Assembly (NCBI GenBank): GCA_963782555.1
Contig: CAWAKB010000003.1
Location: 682,001 to 746,000, forward strand
Direction: 5' to 3'
Length of the DNA stretch: 64,000 bases
From: Hyphomicrobium_A sp963782555
GTDB taxonomy: Bacteria > Pseudomonadota > Alphaproteobacteria > Rhizobiales > Hyphomicrobiaceae
The notes under the pieces are model-generated. The model made no database searches, was not told the origin of the DNA, and was given only the letters and a program-made list of their open reading frames with translations. Below, one piece after another: positions 19,075 to 28,401 of this stretch (within the stretch, counting starts at the first letter, position 1; each line of letters starts with the position of its first letter). The position numbers and the translations under genes were made by a program.

Positions 19075-21711
19075 TCACTCCGCCATCCTGCGCAGGACCA
19101 GGGGCGGCTTGAATTCGGCGACCTCCACCGCGGCGGGCTTTTCCTCGGCCGCAGGCGCCGCCGTTTCGGCGGTTTCAGTAGCCGGCAAGGTCGGCTCGGG
19201 CGGTGCGCACCCTGTGTTGGCTTCGTCCCTTTTGGGCTCCGTCTGCGTGAGCGCGACCAAGCCTTCGGGCAGCGACGCCTGGCTGACCGGCAAGTGAAAC
19301 GTGGCGGTCTCCCGCGTCAGCTCCACGCCGATCGAAGGCTCGGTGCAGGACTGCTCCTCGACCGCCGCCAGCGCAGCGGACAACCGCTCGGCGAGCCCTT
19401 GCGCGGTGCGCACACCCGGGACGGAGCGTGCGGTCGGAAACGGCACCACGATATCGGCCGGCTCTTCGGCGCTTTTCGAGGCCGCGCCGGGGGCGGTGTT
19501 GCTGTTCGCCGGCTCCGTCATGGCGCCTGTCTTTGCGCCATTTTTTTGCGCGGGCGGCGTGTCGGATTGAGGCAGGTCCTCGTCGAGGTCGCGGTAGGTT
19601 GCAAGCTCGGCCTGCGCATGGTTGGCGTAGGTGCCGAAGCGCTGGCGGAAGTCGGACCCTGCACTCGAGCGCGGCGATGCACCGTTCGGCCCGTGGTGCG
19701 CGGGCTGCCCGCCCGGGCGATGCTTGAAGATTTCGCGCAGTCCCGCTTCGCGCGACGGGGCAGGCTCCGTATCGAGGCCGGGAAGCTCGAGGCCAGGACG
19801 CTCCACGTTGGGACGTTTTGGGGCCGGCCCGCGCGACACCGGCGCGTCCGTTTGCTCGGACACCGTCTCTTCCAGCTCCTGCTCCGGCGCCGTTTGCCGT
19901 TGCAGGCGGCGGTCGGCCTCGATGCGGCCTGCCGCGCCCATGACGGCGCCGAGGATGAGCTCCGGCCAGGCACCGCTCTTGAACGCGTAGATGCGGAACG
20001 CCGGGCTCTCCTCCTGGCCGCGGTCGGCGATGAACAGCGCTTTGAGCCGGCGCCATGCGCGCGGCACGGGCGCCGGGCGCTGGTCGCGGTAGCATTCGAT
20101 GAACTTTGAGCCTTGCCGGCGCAACTTGCGCTGGGCGACGAGCCCGGGCGCGATCTTCCAGGGCCGCGTCAGCACGCCTTGGCCTTCGAGCGCGTAGCAG
20201 AGGTTGGCGAGCGTCTGCGCGTCACGCCGCAAGTCCTCGCGCTCGGGGTGGCTGCGCGGCGCGTTGAGCGGCACTGCCACGTAGTAAGTGCCGCCCGATT
20301 CGAAAATCACCTCGCGGAATACATCGAACGTGCGCCGCAGCTCCTCGTGATTGTGGATCTCGTTGAAGCGCGACAGGATCGGGAACACAGGGCCGCGCTC
20401 GGCCTCGATCATGCGCTGGCGTGTGGCGACGAAGCGGTTCATCGGCCGCCCGATGGAGACGAGCAGCAGGCACAGATCGACGAACAAGGCGGTGCCGAGC
20501 GGAATATAGTCGCGCTTCGACAGGCCGGCCGCCTCGTCGTTGAGCGCGCGCACGGCCGCCGGGTTCTCGATCGACTGCACCGCGCGCTGCTGCAGCGCGC
20601 GCAGCTCGTCCGCCGACGGCGGCAGCTTGAAGGTGAGGAGGCCGAAGAATGTCGTGGTCAGGCGCCGGAACGCCTCGATCGTCGCCTCCGAGCCTTCCAC
20701 CGCGGCGATCTCGGGCTTCTCCAGGGTCGGAAGCTGGTCGATGGCGCGCACCACGCCGTGCAGCGCCATCTGCAGCTGCGGGTCCGGGCACGAGATGGAG
20801 CCGCCCTTGCCGTCGGCAATGGTGGAGCGATCGGCGCGATCGGCGAGGTCGGTGCGGATCTGGCGCAGCTGGGGATCGGTGCGGAAGGCGTTGAAGCCGG
20901 TAACCGTCATGTCGAGCCGGCGGCCGAGCGCGCGCATGAAGGCGTTACGCGTGCCCGTCTTGGGATCGATGATCGAGGGATCGTCGGCGACGATCTTGGC
21001 GAGCTCGGTGTCGAGCGCCGCCATGTCGCCCTTGATGGCGCCGACGCGGCCCTTGACGAAATTGGAGGCGAACGAGAAGCGGGCAGCATCTGCGTCGCGC
21101 ATCTTGCGGCGGGGGCCGTCGCCGGGCGAGCTGTTGGGGCACGAGGTGCCTTGGGTGCGCTCGATCTCGGCCTTCTGCGCCGAGATGGTGGAAAGCTGCA
21201 GCAGCGTCGACTGCAGCTGCTCGAGCCGCGTCGAGGCGCCGTTGAGCGAGGACTGCACCTGGCCGACGGCGCTCGTCGCCGAGCGCGCGGCCTCGCTGCG
21301 GCTCTCCAGGACCTTCCAGTAGAACCCGAAGCCGAAGCCCACGGAGATGATGGTCAGGAAGATATAGCCGGCGATGTAGGTGAGCTTGGTGAAGGTATCG
21401 ATGGGCGAGAAGATCTGGTCGAGCAGCCACACGATCATGGTCATCAGCATGGCGACCGAGAAGCCGACGATCACTTTGTGCAGAAGCGGCAGCGAGCCCA
21501 TGTTCGACTGGATGAGCTCGAGCATGCCGACGTAGGTCGCGACCCACGACAGGGCCGCGAGCCCGACGATGAGCACGAGCTTCTTCCAGTCGCGCTGCGG
21601 CGGCTCAGGCTCGGCCCATTCGCCGGCCCGATCCAGGGGAGCATGCAAAGTGTCGTGGAGTGTCGTTGCGCGATCTCGCGCAGACCAGAACGCCATGGGT
21701 GACCCGCTCAA
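19075..21711 (-). CDS. Large polytopic membrane protein with periplasmic coiled coil (unknown family)
   Basis: 878 residues. Three hydrophobic helices at about 43-63, 78-98 and 113-133 (the last IFLTIISVGFGFGFYWKVL) precede a coiled-coil region of about 135-390 with a short Cys/Ser/Gly element (TSCPNSSPGDGP). Another helix follows at about 425-447 (IPLGTALFVDLCLLLVSIG). The C-terminal 430 residues are predicted cytoplasmic: a folded part to about 610, then a long low-complexity Pro/Ala/Glu tail. It shares this layout and several short motifs with the protein encoded at 54885-56696. It sits downstream of a class A PBP gene on the same strand, 203 nt away. Confidence 0.75.
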   Translation of the reverse strand: MSGSPMAFWSARDRATTLHDTLHAPLDRAGEWAEPEPPQRDWKKLVLIVGLAALSWVATYVGMLELIQSNMGSLPLLHKVIVGFSVAMLMTMIVWLLDQIFSPIDTFTKLTYIAGYIFLTIISVGFGFGFYWKVLESRSEAARSATSAVGQVQSSLNGASTRLEQLQSTLLQLSTISAQKAEIERTQGTSCPNSSPGDGPRRKMRDADAARFSFASNFVKGRVGAIKGDMAALDTELAKIVADDPSIIDPKTGTRNAFMRALGRRLDMTVTGFNAFRTDPQLRQIRTDLADRADRSTIADGKGGSISCPDPQLQMALHGVVRAIDQLPTLEKPEIAAVEGSEATIEAFRRLTTTFFGLLTFKLPPSADELRALQQRAVQSIENPAAVRALNDEAAGLSKRDYIPLGTALFVDLCLLLVSIGRPMNRFVATRQRMIEAERGPVFPILSRFNEIHNHEELRRTFDVFREVIFESGGTYYVAVPLNAPRSHPEREDLRRDAQTLANLCYALEGQGVLTRPWKIAPGLVAQRKLRRQGSKFIECYRDQRPAPVPRAWRRLKALFIADRGQEESPAFRIYAFKSGAWPELILGAVMGAAGRIEADRRLQRQTAPEQELEETVSEQTDAPVSRGPAPKRPNVERPGLELPGLDTEPAPSREAGLREIFKHRPGGQPAHHGPNGASPRSSAGSDFRQRFGTYANHAQAELATYRDLDEDLPQSDTPPAQKNGAKTGAMTEPANSNTAPGAASKSAEEPADIVVPFPTARSVPGVRTAQGLAERLSAALAAVEEQSCTEPSIGVELTRETATFHLPVSQASLPEGLVALTQTEPKRDEANTGCAPPEPTLPATETAETAAPAAEEKPAAVEVAEFKPPLVLRRMAE

Positions 21712-21914
21712 CTCTTCGCAGCAAACGAGATTGTCGAGCCGGCACGTCTAGCGTGCGGGACCGCTCATCACCGATTGCGCGAAACGCCTCTCGCTTTCAG
21801 TGTCTTCAGTCAGCCCCGGTCCCCTGATCCATGCCTTTGCTAGCCGTGGTTTTTGTCGCCAGTGCGGCGCTCGCGTGACGACACGCGTCGCGCACAGCAA
21901 TTCCGGTCCGCCTC

Positions 21915-24401
21915 TCAGTTGGAAATGAGATTGTGGTGCAACTCCTCGGACGCGGTGCGCGCAGCCGGTGCCTTCAGCGGCATTGAGACGGTGGCGCGCG
22001 CGCGCGCGGGCCGGCGCAAGAGATCGGGGCGCGGGTGCGCCTTGGCATCGGCTTCGAGATCTTGCAGCAACGTCTCCACCAGCGGGGCCCCCACTTGCGA
22101 GGAATGCAGCTTGCGGGCCCATGGCGCGCTTGCGGAGCCGGTGCCGACCACGACCACGTAGGAGTAGGCGGCGCCGTTCTTGAATTGCAGTCCGCCGGCG
22201 ACCCACACGTCGACGGTGGCGTCGGGGTCCAGGGTGACTTGCGTGCCAGTCTTGGCAAAGTGCAGCCGCAAGTCCGAGCGCCGCGCGGCGCACCAGGCGT
22301 GCAGGCTCTTCAGCGTGCCGGTCGGCCGGCCCCCGGGCGCATAGCAGAGCGGGGCTGAGAGCAGCGTGCGCAACAGCGCGCGGCCGCCGCGCCGGATGAT
22401 CGCGTCGGGTAGGATCTTGCCGGTATCCTCGTGGATGGCCTCATCCGCGCCGTTGGGGTTCGTGTAGTCGTAGGCCTTTACCAGCGACGGCGACCTCACC
22501 GGCGTACCGCCGCGTCCCATCAGGCTTGCGAGCACGATGCCTGCCAAGCGATGCACGCGGCGCGGGGAGGCTGCGACTTGGCCCAGGACGACCGCGGTCG
22601 ACGGTGGCGTTCCCTCGCCGGCGGTGTTCGTGGGCGGCATCGTGTAGCCGAGCTGGTCGATGAGCTTGGCGATCCGCGCCTGGCCGACGCGCGCCGTGCG
22701 GTTGAGCAGCGGATCGTTGAGCGAGCAGGCAAAGGAGACGAGCGCGGTGCGTCCGTGCCGCTCGGTTCCATGTCCGCAGGCCTCGAGCCCGCGCGCGGGC
22801 GCCTTGGTGTCGAGGTAGAGCGTTTGCGGGGTGTCGCGCAGGGTGTTGGCGATGGCTATGGCCGCGATGATCTTTCCGGTGGAGGCGACCATGCGGCTTT
22901 CGTGCGCCTCATTGTAGAATCCGGTGGCGGCATCGCGCGCGAACGGCGAGCCGAAATAGGACGCCGTGTCGCCCTGCTCGAAGTAGCGCACGATCTGGCC
23001 TTCGGCGTTGGCCGCCGCCACGATGACCTCGGGGCTCTTGCGCTCGGTCGTTACCTTGGCGGGATCGAGCGTGTAGCCGGGGTCGATGCGGCTTGCGTAT
23101 TTGGTGTCGAGCTCGGCAAGGCGGGCCTCCTCCTTGTGCGCGAAGCCGAGGTTGTCGCTTGCATCGAAGGTGGTAGTGACGCCGCGCACGTGGTCGCGCC
23201 AGCCGAAGCCATAAGCCTGCTTCATCTCCTCACGCACGCCGTAGCGGGCCGACAGCATCAGTGCATTGGCGCGGATGACGGGATTGGCCTGAGCGCGCTC
23301 GGCGAGCGTCGGCGCATAGCGGTCGAGCGCCTGCTGCAGCCGTGGCTTGATCTTGGGATCGGGCGGGCCGCCGGCCATGGCGACAAGGTCGAACAGCACC
23401 TGCTTCTGCGTGGCTTCGTCGGGGATGAGGCGCTCCGCGCAGGTGCGGGCGCGCACTTCCGTAAGGTAGCGCCAGCGGTCGAGCCGCACCGCATTCAAGC
23501 GCTCGCCGCCCTCCAGCAGGATGATGGGTCGGTTGACGGCTGAAGCGAGCACGAACTGCTCGGCGATGGAGAGGTCCTTGACCTCCTTGCCGAAGACGAT
23601 GCGGCCGGTCACCTCGATGCCGTGCAGCGGCGCGCCGCCCGTGCGCTGGGCGAGCCAAAGGTGGTTGGCCGACCACTGCTTCAAGGCGTCGTTGTTGCCG
23701 CCCCGCGTCAGCTCCCGATAAATGACGGGGGCGAGCCACCATTCGCCGAACTTGCGCTTGAGCTTGGCAACCGCTCCCTCGTCGCTGCGCGGGGGCGTCT
23801 TGTAGATGACGCGCACGAGCTGCATCGCCAGCGTCGAGCCGCCGATGCCGAGGCTCAGATGGCGGGCGGCAATGGAGCGGCGTAGCGTCGACAGCGGGAT
23901 CTTGAGCACGCCGGCGAGATCGATGCCGAACGGATTGAGCAGACCGCCGAGGTTCTTGTCCTCCAGAAGAACGAGGCACTGCCAGTAGTGTTCTGGCACC
24001 TCGCGCACGGGGATCGACTTGTGGTCCGGGTTGGCGACGTAGTCGCCAAGATCGATCGCCGCGCCCGTGTAATTGATGTCGCGCAGGCTATCGAGGCGCG
24101 GGTCGAAGGTGCCGACGAAGTTGCCGTTGCGGTCGTAGATGGCGGTGGCAAGCCAGCGCTCGGCGTCGTAGCGCAGCCTCTCGCCGAGCGTCACCTCGCC
24201 GACGAGGCCGCGGATAGGCGCGACGACGTAAACGAGTGCCACGGCAAAGAGGACGTAGATGAGCGCGGCGCTAGCAACATAGCGTAAAGGCCCGAGCCTG
24301 GGATTGAGCGCAACCCAGTCGAGCAGCACGCGCAAGAGACGGAACGGCAAGAGCACCAATAGCTCGAGCGCGCGCGTCAGCACACGGAAAACGGCAAGCA
24401 T
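21915..24401 (-). CDS. Class A penicillin-binding protein (GT51 plus transpeptidase), atypical
   Basis: 828 residues from ATG 24401; a TTG at 24452 would add 17 residues. N-terminal hydrophobic helices (about 1-65) are followed by a GT51 domain with LLEDKNL (catalytic Glu about 145; usual EDxxF is altered) and GGSTLAMQLVR. A transpeptidase-like domain follows with STGK (about 505), SLN (about 559) and KTGT (about 715). All serine-enzyme motifs are therefore present. It is clearly different from the pbpC product, lacking its C-terminal domain, and the transglycosylase region has insertions. It probably builds peptidoglycan in the periplasm; its specific use is unknown. Confidence 0.82.
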   Translation of the reverse strand: MLAVFRVLTRALELLVLLPFRLLRVLLDWVALNPRLGPLRYVASAALIYVLFAVALVYVVAPIRGLVGEVTLGERLRYDAERWLATAIYDRNGNFVGTFDPRLDSLRDINYTGAAIDLGDYVANPDHKSIPVREVPEHYWQCLVLLEDKNLGGLLNPFGIDLAGVLKIPLSTLRRSIAARHLSLGIGGSTLAMQLVRVIYKTPPRSDEGAVAKLKRKFGEWWLAPVIYRELTRGGNNDALKQWSANHLWLAQRTGGAPLHGIEVTGRIVFGKEVKDLSIAEQFVLASAVNRPIILLEGGERLNAVRLDRWRYLTEVRARTCAERLIPDEATQKQVLFDLVAMAGGPPDPKIKPRLQQALDRYAPTLAERAQANPVIRANALMLSARYGVREEMKQAYGFGWRDHVRGVTTTFDASDNLGFAHKEEARLAELDTKYASRIDPGYTLDPAKVTTERKSPEVIVAAANAEGQIVRYFEQGDTASYFGSPFARDAATGFYNEAHESRMVASTGKIIAAIAIANTLRDTPQTLYLDTKAPARGLEACGHGTERHGRTALVSFACSLNDPLLNRTARVGQARIAKLIDQLGYTMPPTNTAGEGTPPSTAVVLGQVAASPRRVHRLAGIVLASLMGRGGTPVRSPSLVKAYDYTNPNGADEAIHEDTGKILPDAIIRRGGRALLRTLLSAPLCYAPGGRPTGTLKSLHAWCAARRSDLRLHFAKTGTQVTLDPDATVDVWVAGGLQFKNGAAYSYVVVVGTGSASAPWARKLHSSQVGAPLVETLLQDLEADAKAHPRPDLLRRPARARATVSMPLKAPAARTASEELHHNLISN

Positions 24402-24543
24402 ATCGGCCGCAGGGCTTAGGGTATGACGGCGCACGCGCGCCCGCAGACCCAAAGCCGTAGCCGGCCTTTATGGCGGATTTGGCCCCGTCGACGGCGCTTT
24501 CCCGAAGCGCCTGATACTTGCCGATGCGTACGTCGGAGTTCGT

Positions 24544-24636
24544 CTAGAACGTATGCAACAGGACGAACAACCCGACCCCGACCGCTGGCCCCAAGAGACT
24601 TGCCAGCACCAGCATCATGAAGGACTTCGCAACCAT
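24544..24636 (-). CDS. Possible 30-residue single-span membrane peptide
   Basis: From ATG 24636 the frame reads MVAKSFMMLVLASLLG then a hydrophobic stretch ending VLLHTF, almost entirely one transmembrane helix. A GGGGTGA-like site is about 8 nt upstream. It is too short to be sure; conservation would decide. Confidence 0.35.
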   Translation of the reverse strand: MVAKSFMMLVLASLLGPAVGVGLFVLLHTF

Positions 24637-25008
24637 ACCACAGTCACCCCGCACCAAACGCCGCTCGCCAAACCTCCTGGCACCCCCTAGAGCCTGGAAG
24701 CTCAACCGACGCCGGAAACCCCCAAACAAAATTCCAGCGACCAAAAAATTTTACATCAGAAAAAAGCAATTGACACTCACTCTTGATGTCTGAACAGCAA
24801 TTTAGGTTCGCGTCTGCGAAGTCGTTCGCACATAAAATTGTCGTAGGGCGAAACGATGACGGAGAAAAACCGAAACCGTCGAAAGTGTTATGACTAATTC
24901 CAGACTAATTGGTTGATGGTCATTGGCTGTCGCGCGCGCCCCGCGCATTGCTGACGCAACCTGTTAATGCGTGGCAGACACGCACCACTTCGCCGTCACG
25001 AAAGTGGA
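24637..25008. other. AT-rich intergenic stretch without a convincing gene
   Basis: This region, between the ATPase operon and the small peptide, is distinctly richer in A/T than its surroundings, especially 24730-24930 (several A runs). It contains TTGACA at 24769-24774 on the plus strand without a good -10, and a short palindrome TTCGCGTCTGCGAA near 24810. It may hold the promoter for the PBP gene and the 3' end of the ATPase transcript. No repeat family or attachment-site pair was seen. Confidence 0.5.
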
Positions 25009-28000
25009 TTATCGCAGGTCGAAGAGCTTGAGTTGCGGCTCTTCCTGACCCTTCGTTTCGCGCGCAAGCTGCTCGATGCGATCGAAGGGCACCTGCTCCG
25101 CCAAGATGAGCGAGCGCTGCGCTTTCATCGGGCGCACGAGGCCTTCCTGCACGAGGTGGAACTCGCCCACCGTCTGGCCGGGAAGCACGGCTGCAGGCTC
25201 GAGTCCCAACTCGCTCTGGAACGCGGCCTTGAGCTTGCGCAGTGCGGTATCCTCGCGCACGCGCCCGATGAACCAGCTCGTGATCTGGTCGCGGCTCTTG
25301 TAGTCGAGGTCGCCCGGCGACTGGGTGGCGAGCATCATGCCAAGCCCCGCCGAGCGCGCTCGCTTCAACAGGCTCTGCAGGGGTTCCGCGGTCGCCGGCT
25401 TGGCGTTGGCGGGGATGTAGAGATCGGCCTCGTCGAACATGACAACCGCCTGCAGCTCGTCGTTGGGGTTGCGCTGGCAGAAGCGCAGGGCTTCCGACAG
25501 GAACTGCGAGACCCAGAACAGGATGTTCTCGTTGTCGCCGAGGAAGCCCGTGTAGATGATCGACAGGCGCGTGCGCCCCTCGCGGGCATAGGGCCCGAGG
25601 CCCAGTAGCGATTCCATCCGCAGCAATTCACCGCCAACCTCGAACAGGGCCGAGTTGCGGTGCCTGAGACTGTCGAGCTGCGCGACGAGATCGCGGCGGA
25701 TCTTGCCAGAGGGATCCATGCGCTGGGTGAGGTCTGAGAGCTCCGGATCCTCGTCCTCCAAGAGGTGAATAAGGTCCGACAGCGTCACCTCGCGACTGTG
25801 ACGGGAGCCGAGGATGCGCAGCGCCACCGACAGCGTGCCCGACTGCTTCTGATGCGTCGCCGAATTCTTCAAATGCAGCATCTCGCCGAGCGCCGCGCCC
25901 GAAAGGTTGGCGAGCAATTGCTGCTCGTGCTCGGGCAGCTCGTTGATGCCGTTGGGCAGAAGCGTGATGGAGATCGGCCGCCCGGAGGCGCGCCCCGGGG
26001 TGAACACGGCGACGTCGATGGCGTCAGCGAGCTTCTCACGCTCCCCGCGACGCTCGGAGAACTCCTCGTCATTGTCGCGCCAGACGTCGGGGTTGGCGTA
26101 AGAGCACAAATCGCCCTTGCGGTCGAGGAGCACGGCGGGGATGCCGCGCAGCAGCAGCTGCTCGATGAGGCATAAGGCGAGTGTGGTCTTGCCCGAGCCC
26201 GAGCCGCCGAGCACGGCGGCGTGCCGCTTCAGCACGTTCTTGTTGAGCCGCACCGGATTCGACGAGCCCGAGGTCTCGCGTCCGGCCACGATGCTGGAGC
26301 CGTCGGCGCCGTTCTCGTCGAGTATGACGGAAAGCGGCAGCTCGTCCTCGTCGGAGACGGCCTGCTGCGCGCCGGACAGGGCGTTGGCCTGGCCGTTCGC
26401 TTCCGCAGCCGGCGGTTGATAGCTGGCAAGCGCCTGCGTGCCATTCGTCGTCTCTTGTGCGTCGCGCGCATGCCCGTTGCTGCCGTTGGCAACGAGCTTG
26501 GGCAAGCCGTAGCCCATGAGATCGAGGCGCAGTAGCGGGATCATGGGGGCAAGCTTCGACAAAAGCTTGGTGCCGGCGAACCAGCCGCTGAAGCCCGGGT
26601 CGTTGCGATGGTGGGTGTGGAACTCGCGCACCATGATCATGCGCTCCCACTCGGGAATGGGGACGAGGATCGGGCGGCCGCCGCCGTCGCGGAACTTGCG
26701 GAAGGCCTGCGCCGTCTGGTTCTTGCGGTTGGGCGGGAAGTCGGACGCGCGCAGCATGAAGCAGGGCCTGCCGTCCATGGCGGCGAGCACCTTGTCGAGC
26801 TGGCGCTTCAAGCCGCCGCCCTGCGTTGGCCGGTTGCAAAGGAAGACGCGCGCCTCCGCCGACAGCCCGTTCTTGTGGCGAAGGTTGAGGTCGATGACGG
26901 GCAGGTCGTTGTTGACGTCGTGCCGCTCCACCTCAAGCTCGATGGCGCCGGCCCACTCCTCCTTGGCGACGGCGAGCGCGCCGGCGAGGATGTCGAGCAG
27001 CTCGCGCTCGTCTGAAGGGATCTCGGCTTCCGACGCGTTCTCGAAGCGCGCCCACAGGTCCCGGTAGTCGACCTCGCCCGGGCCCGGCCCGGGCTCGGCC
27101 GCAAACCCGAGCCCAAGGGCCGCGGCGAGCCGCGACACGAAACCGCCCGCTGCCTCCTCGCTCTCCTCGGCGTCCTCGGCCTCCGTTTCCGGAGCCGTCT
27201 TGGAGCGCAGGCGCGTGTAGGCGTGCTCTAGAAGTCGGCGCGTCGAGAGCCCAGCGAACTCCTCGAAGAACTGCGGCCCGAAGAAGGCGGCCGGATCGGA
27301 GAAGCTCGCGCCCGCCTCGCCCGACTTGGCGAGGTGCTCGAGGCGCTTGGAGATAATGAGGCGTGCCTCCTCGGGCGTGCGGCTTTCCAGCAGCGCCACC
27401 GGGCCCGCCTTCTCGATGCGATCGATGTAGGACTGGGCCAGCACGCCGCGCACCTGCCCGTAGAAATCTTCCAGGCACGAGATGATGAGAATGGCGTTGG
27501 TCAGTCGGTTGGCGATCTGAATGAGGTCGCGCACGGCGCGCTGAAAGCGCTCCTCCGCGTCGTTGAAGAAGCGCAAGTCCTCCACCTGATCGACGCAGAA
27601 GACGAGCGCGGCCCGATCGACCGTCCACATCAGCGCGCCGAGCGCGGTGATGATCTCGAAGGCGCGATCCTCGCCGGTGTTGGGGTCGAGCGCGGCCACC
27701 GCTTGGCGCGCCAGCTCGGTCAGAGGGCGGCCGTGCAGGTATTGGCGCACGCGCTGATCGAGGCGCGGATCGTGGCGCTCCAGGTAGAGCAGCGCCCGCA
27801 CCACGTTGATGTCGAGCTCCTGGGCGGCGTACTTGGGGCTTGCGACAATGGCGTCGGCGAGCTTGAGGACGAGGCTGGCGAGCTTGGCGTCGTCCAGGTT
27901 GGCGTCGCGCAGCGCCTCGATGTCCTTGTGGGAAACGGCGTCGGCATCCGCGACCAGCCGGTTGGTGAGACGGGCAAGTCCGCTCTCGCCCGGACGATCG

Positions 28001-28383
28001 GGATCGTAGGGCTTCTCCAGCGAGTGGACGAGCCGGCGCAGGTAATAGTCAGAGTAGTTGGCGACATCCGGCGTCAGCTGCGCATAGCCGAAATAGGCGA
28101 TGCCGCGGCGATGGCCCGTGGTTCTCAGCGCCCGGATGAGGTGCGTCTTGCCCGCGCCCGACTGACCGTGGAACAGCAGGATGCGGTCTTGCGTGCCGGT
28201 GTCGTGCCCCAGCGTGATGTTGGTCAAGAGATCGGTGAACTTGCGCCGCGCCTTGGCGTGCACCTCCGCCACATCGACGGGGTCGGCCCGCCAGATGTCG
28301 TCCTCCCACGTAATGGAATGCTCGAAGGCCGTACTCAGCCTGTCAGGAGCGGGAAGGGTGGAAGCTTCTTGGTGTTGCATCAA
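25009..28383 (-). CDS. Dual P-loop ATPase with C-terminal HerA/FtsK-like module
   Basis: 1124 residues. The N-terminal AAA/STAND-like module has Walker A GQSGAGKT (73-80) and a Walker B-like VFCVDQVEDL (261-270), then a helical region and an acidic linker (about 395-420). A middle domain (about 465-640) contains LPVIDLNLRHKNGLSAE and GGRPILVPIPEW. The C-terminal motor has Walker A GGSGSGKT (about 725-732) and Walker B AVVMFDEAD (about 978-986), with ATQSPGD and GRVRED typical of HerA/DUF87-type DNA-translocating ATPases. It starts 18 nt after the preceding gene, forming an operon with it. DNA translocation or remodelling is inferred from the motor; the biological role is unknown. Confidence 0.85.
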   Translation of the reverse strand: MMQHQEASTLPAPDRLSTAFEHSITWEDDIWRADPVDVAEVHAKARRKFTDLLTNITLGHDTGTQDRILLFHGQSGAGKTHLIRALRTTGHRRGIAYFGYAQLTPDVANYSDYYLRRLVHSLEKPYDPDRPGESGLARLTNRLVADADAVSHKDIEALRDANLDDAKLASLVLKLADAIVASPKYAAQELDINVVRALLYLERHDPRLDQRVRQYLHGRPLTELARQAVAALDPNTGEDRAFEIITALGALMWTVDRAALVFCVDQVEDLRFFNDAEERFQRAVRDLIQIANRLTNAILIISCLEDFYGQVRGVLAQSYIDRIEKAGPVALLESRTPEEARLIISKRLEHLAKSGEAGASFSDPAAFFGPQFFEEFAGLSTRRLLEHAYTRLRSKTAPETEAEDAEESEEAAGGFVSRLAAALGLGFAAEPGPGPGEVDYRDLWARFENASEAEIPSDERELLDILAGALAVAKEEWAGAIELEVERHDVNNDLPVIDLNLRHKNGLSAEARVFLCNRPTQGGGLKRQLDKVLAAMDGRPCFMLRASDFPPNRKNQTAQAFRKFRDGGGRPILVPIPEWERMIMVREFHTHHRNDPGFSGWFAGTKLLSKLAPMIPLLRLDLMGYGLPKLVANGSNGHARDAQETTNGTQALASYQPPAAEANGQANALSGAQQAVSDEDELPLSVILDENGADGSSIVAGRETSGSSNPVRLNKNVLKRHAAVLGGSGSGKTTLALCLIEQLLLRGIPAVLLDRKGDLCSYANPDVWRDNDEEFSERRGEREKLADAIDVAVFTPGRASGRPISITLLPNGINELPEHEQQLLANLSGAALGEMLHLKNSATHQKQSGTLSVALRILGSRHSREVTLSDLIHLLEDEDPELSDLTQRMDPSGKIRRDLVAQLDSLRHRNSALFEVGGELLRMESLLGLGPYAREGRTRLSIIYTGFLGDNENILFWVSQFLSEALRFCQRNPNDELQAVVMFDEADLYIPANAKPATAEPLQSLLKRARSAGLGMMLATQSPGDLDYKSRDQITSWFIGRVREDTALRKLKAAFQSELGLEPAAVLPGQTVGEFHLVQEGLVRPMKAQRSLILAEQVPFDRIEQLARETKGQEEPQLKLFDLR

Positions 28384-28401
28384 TCGACGGCCCTCGACGT
28401 C

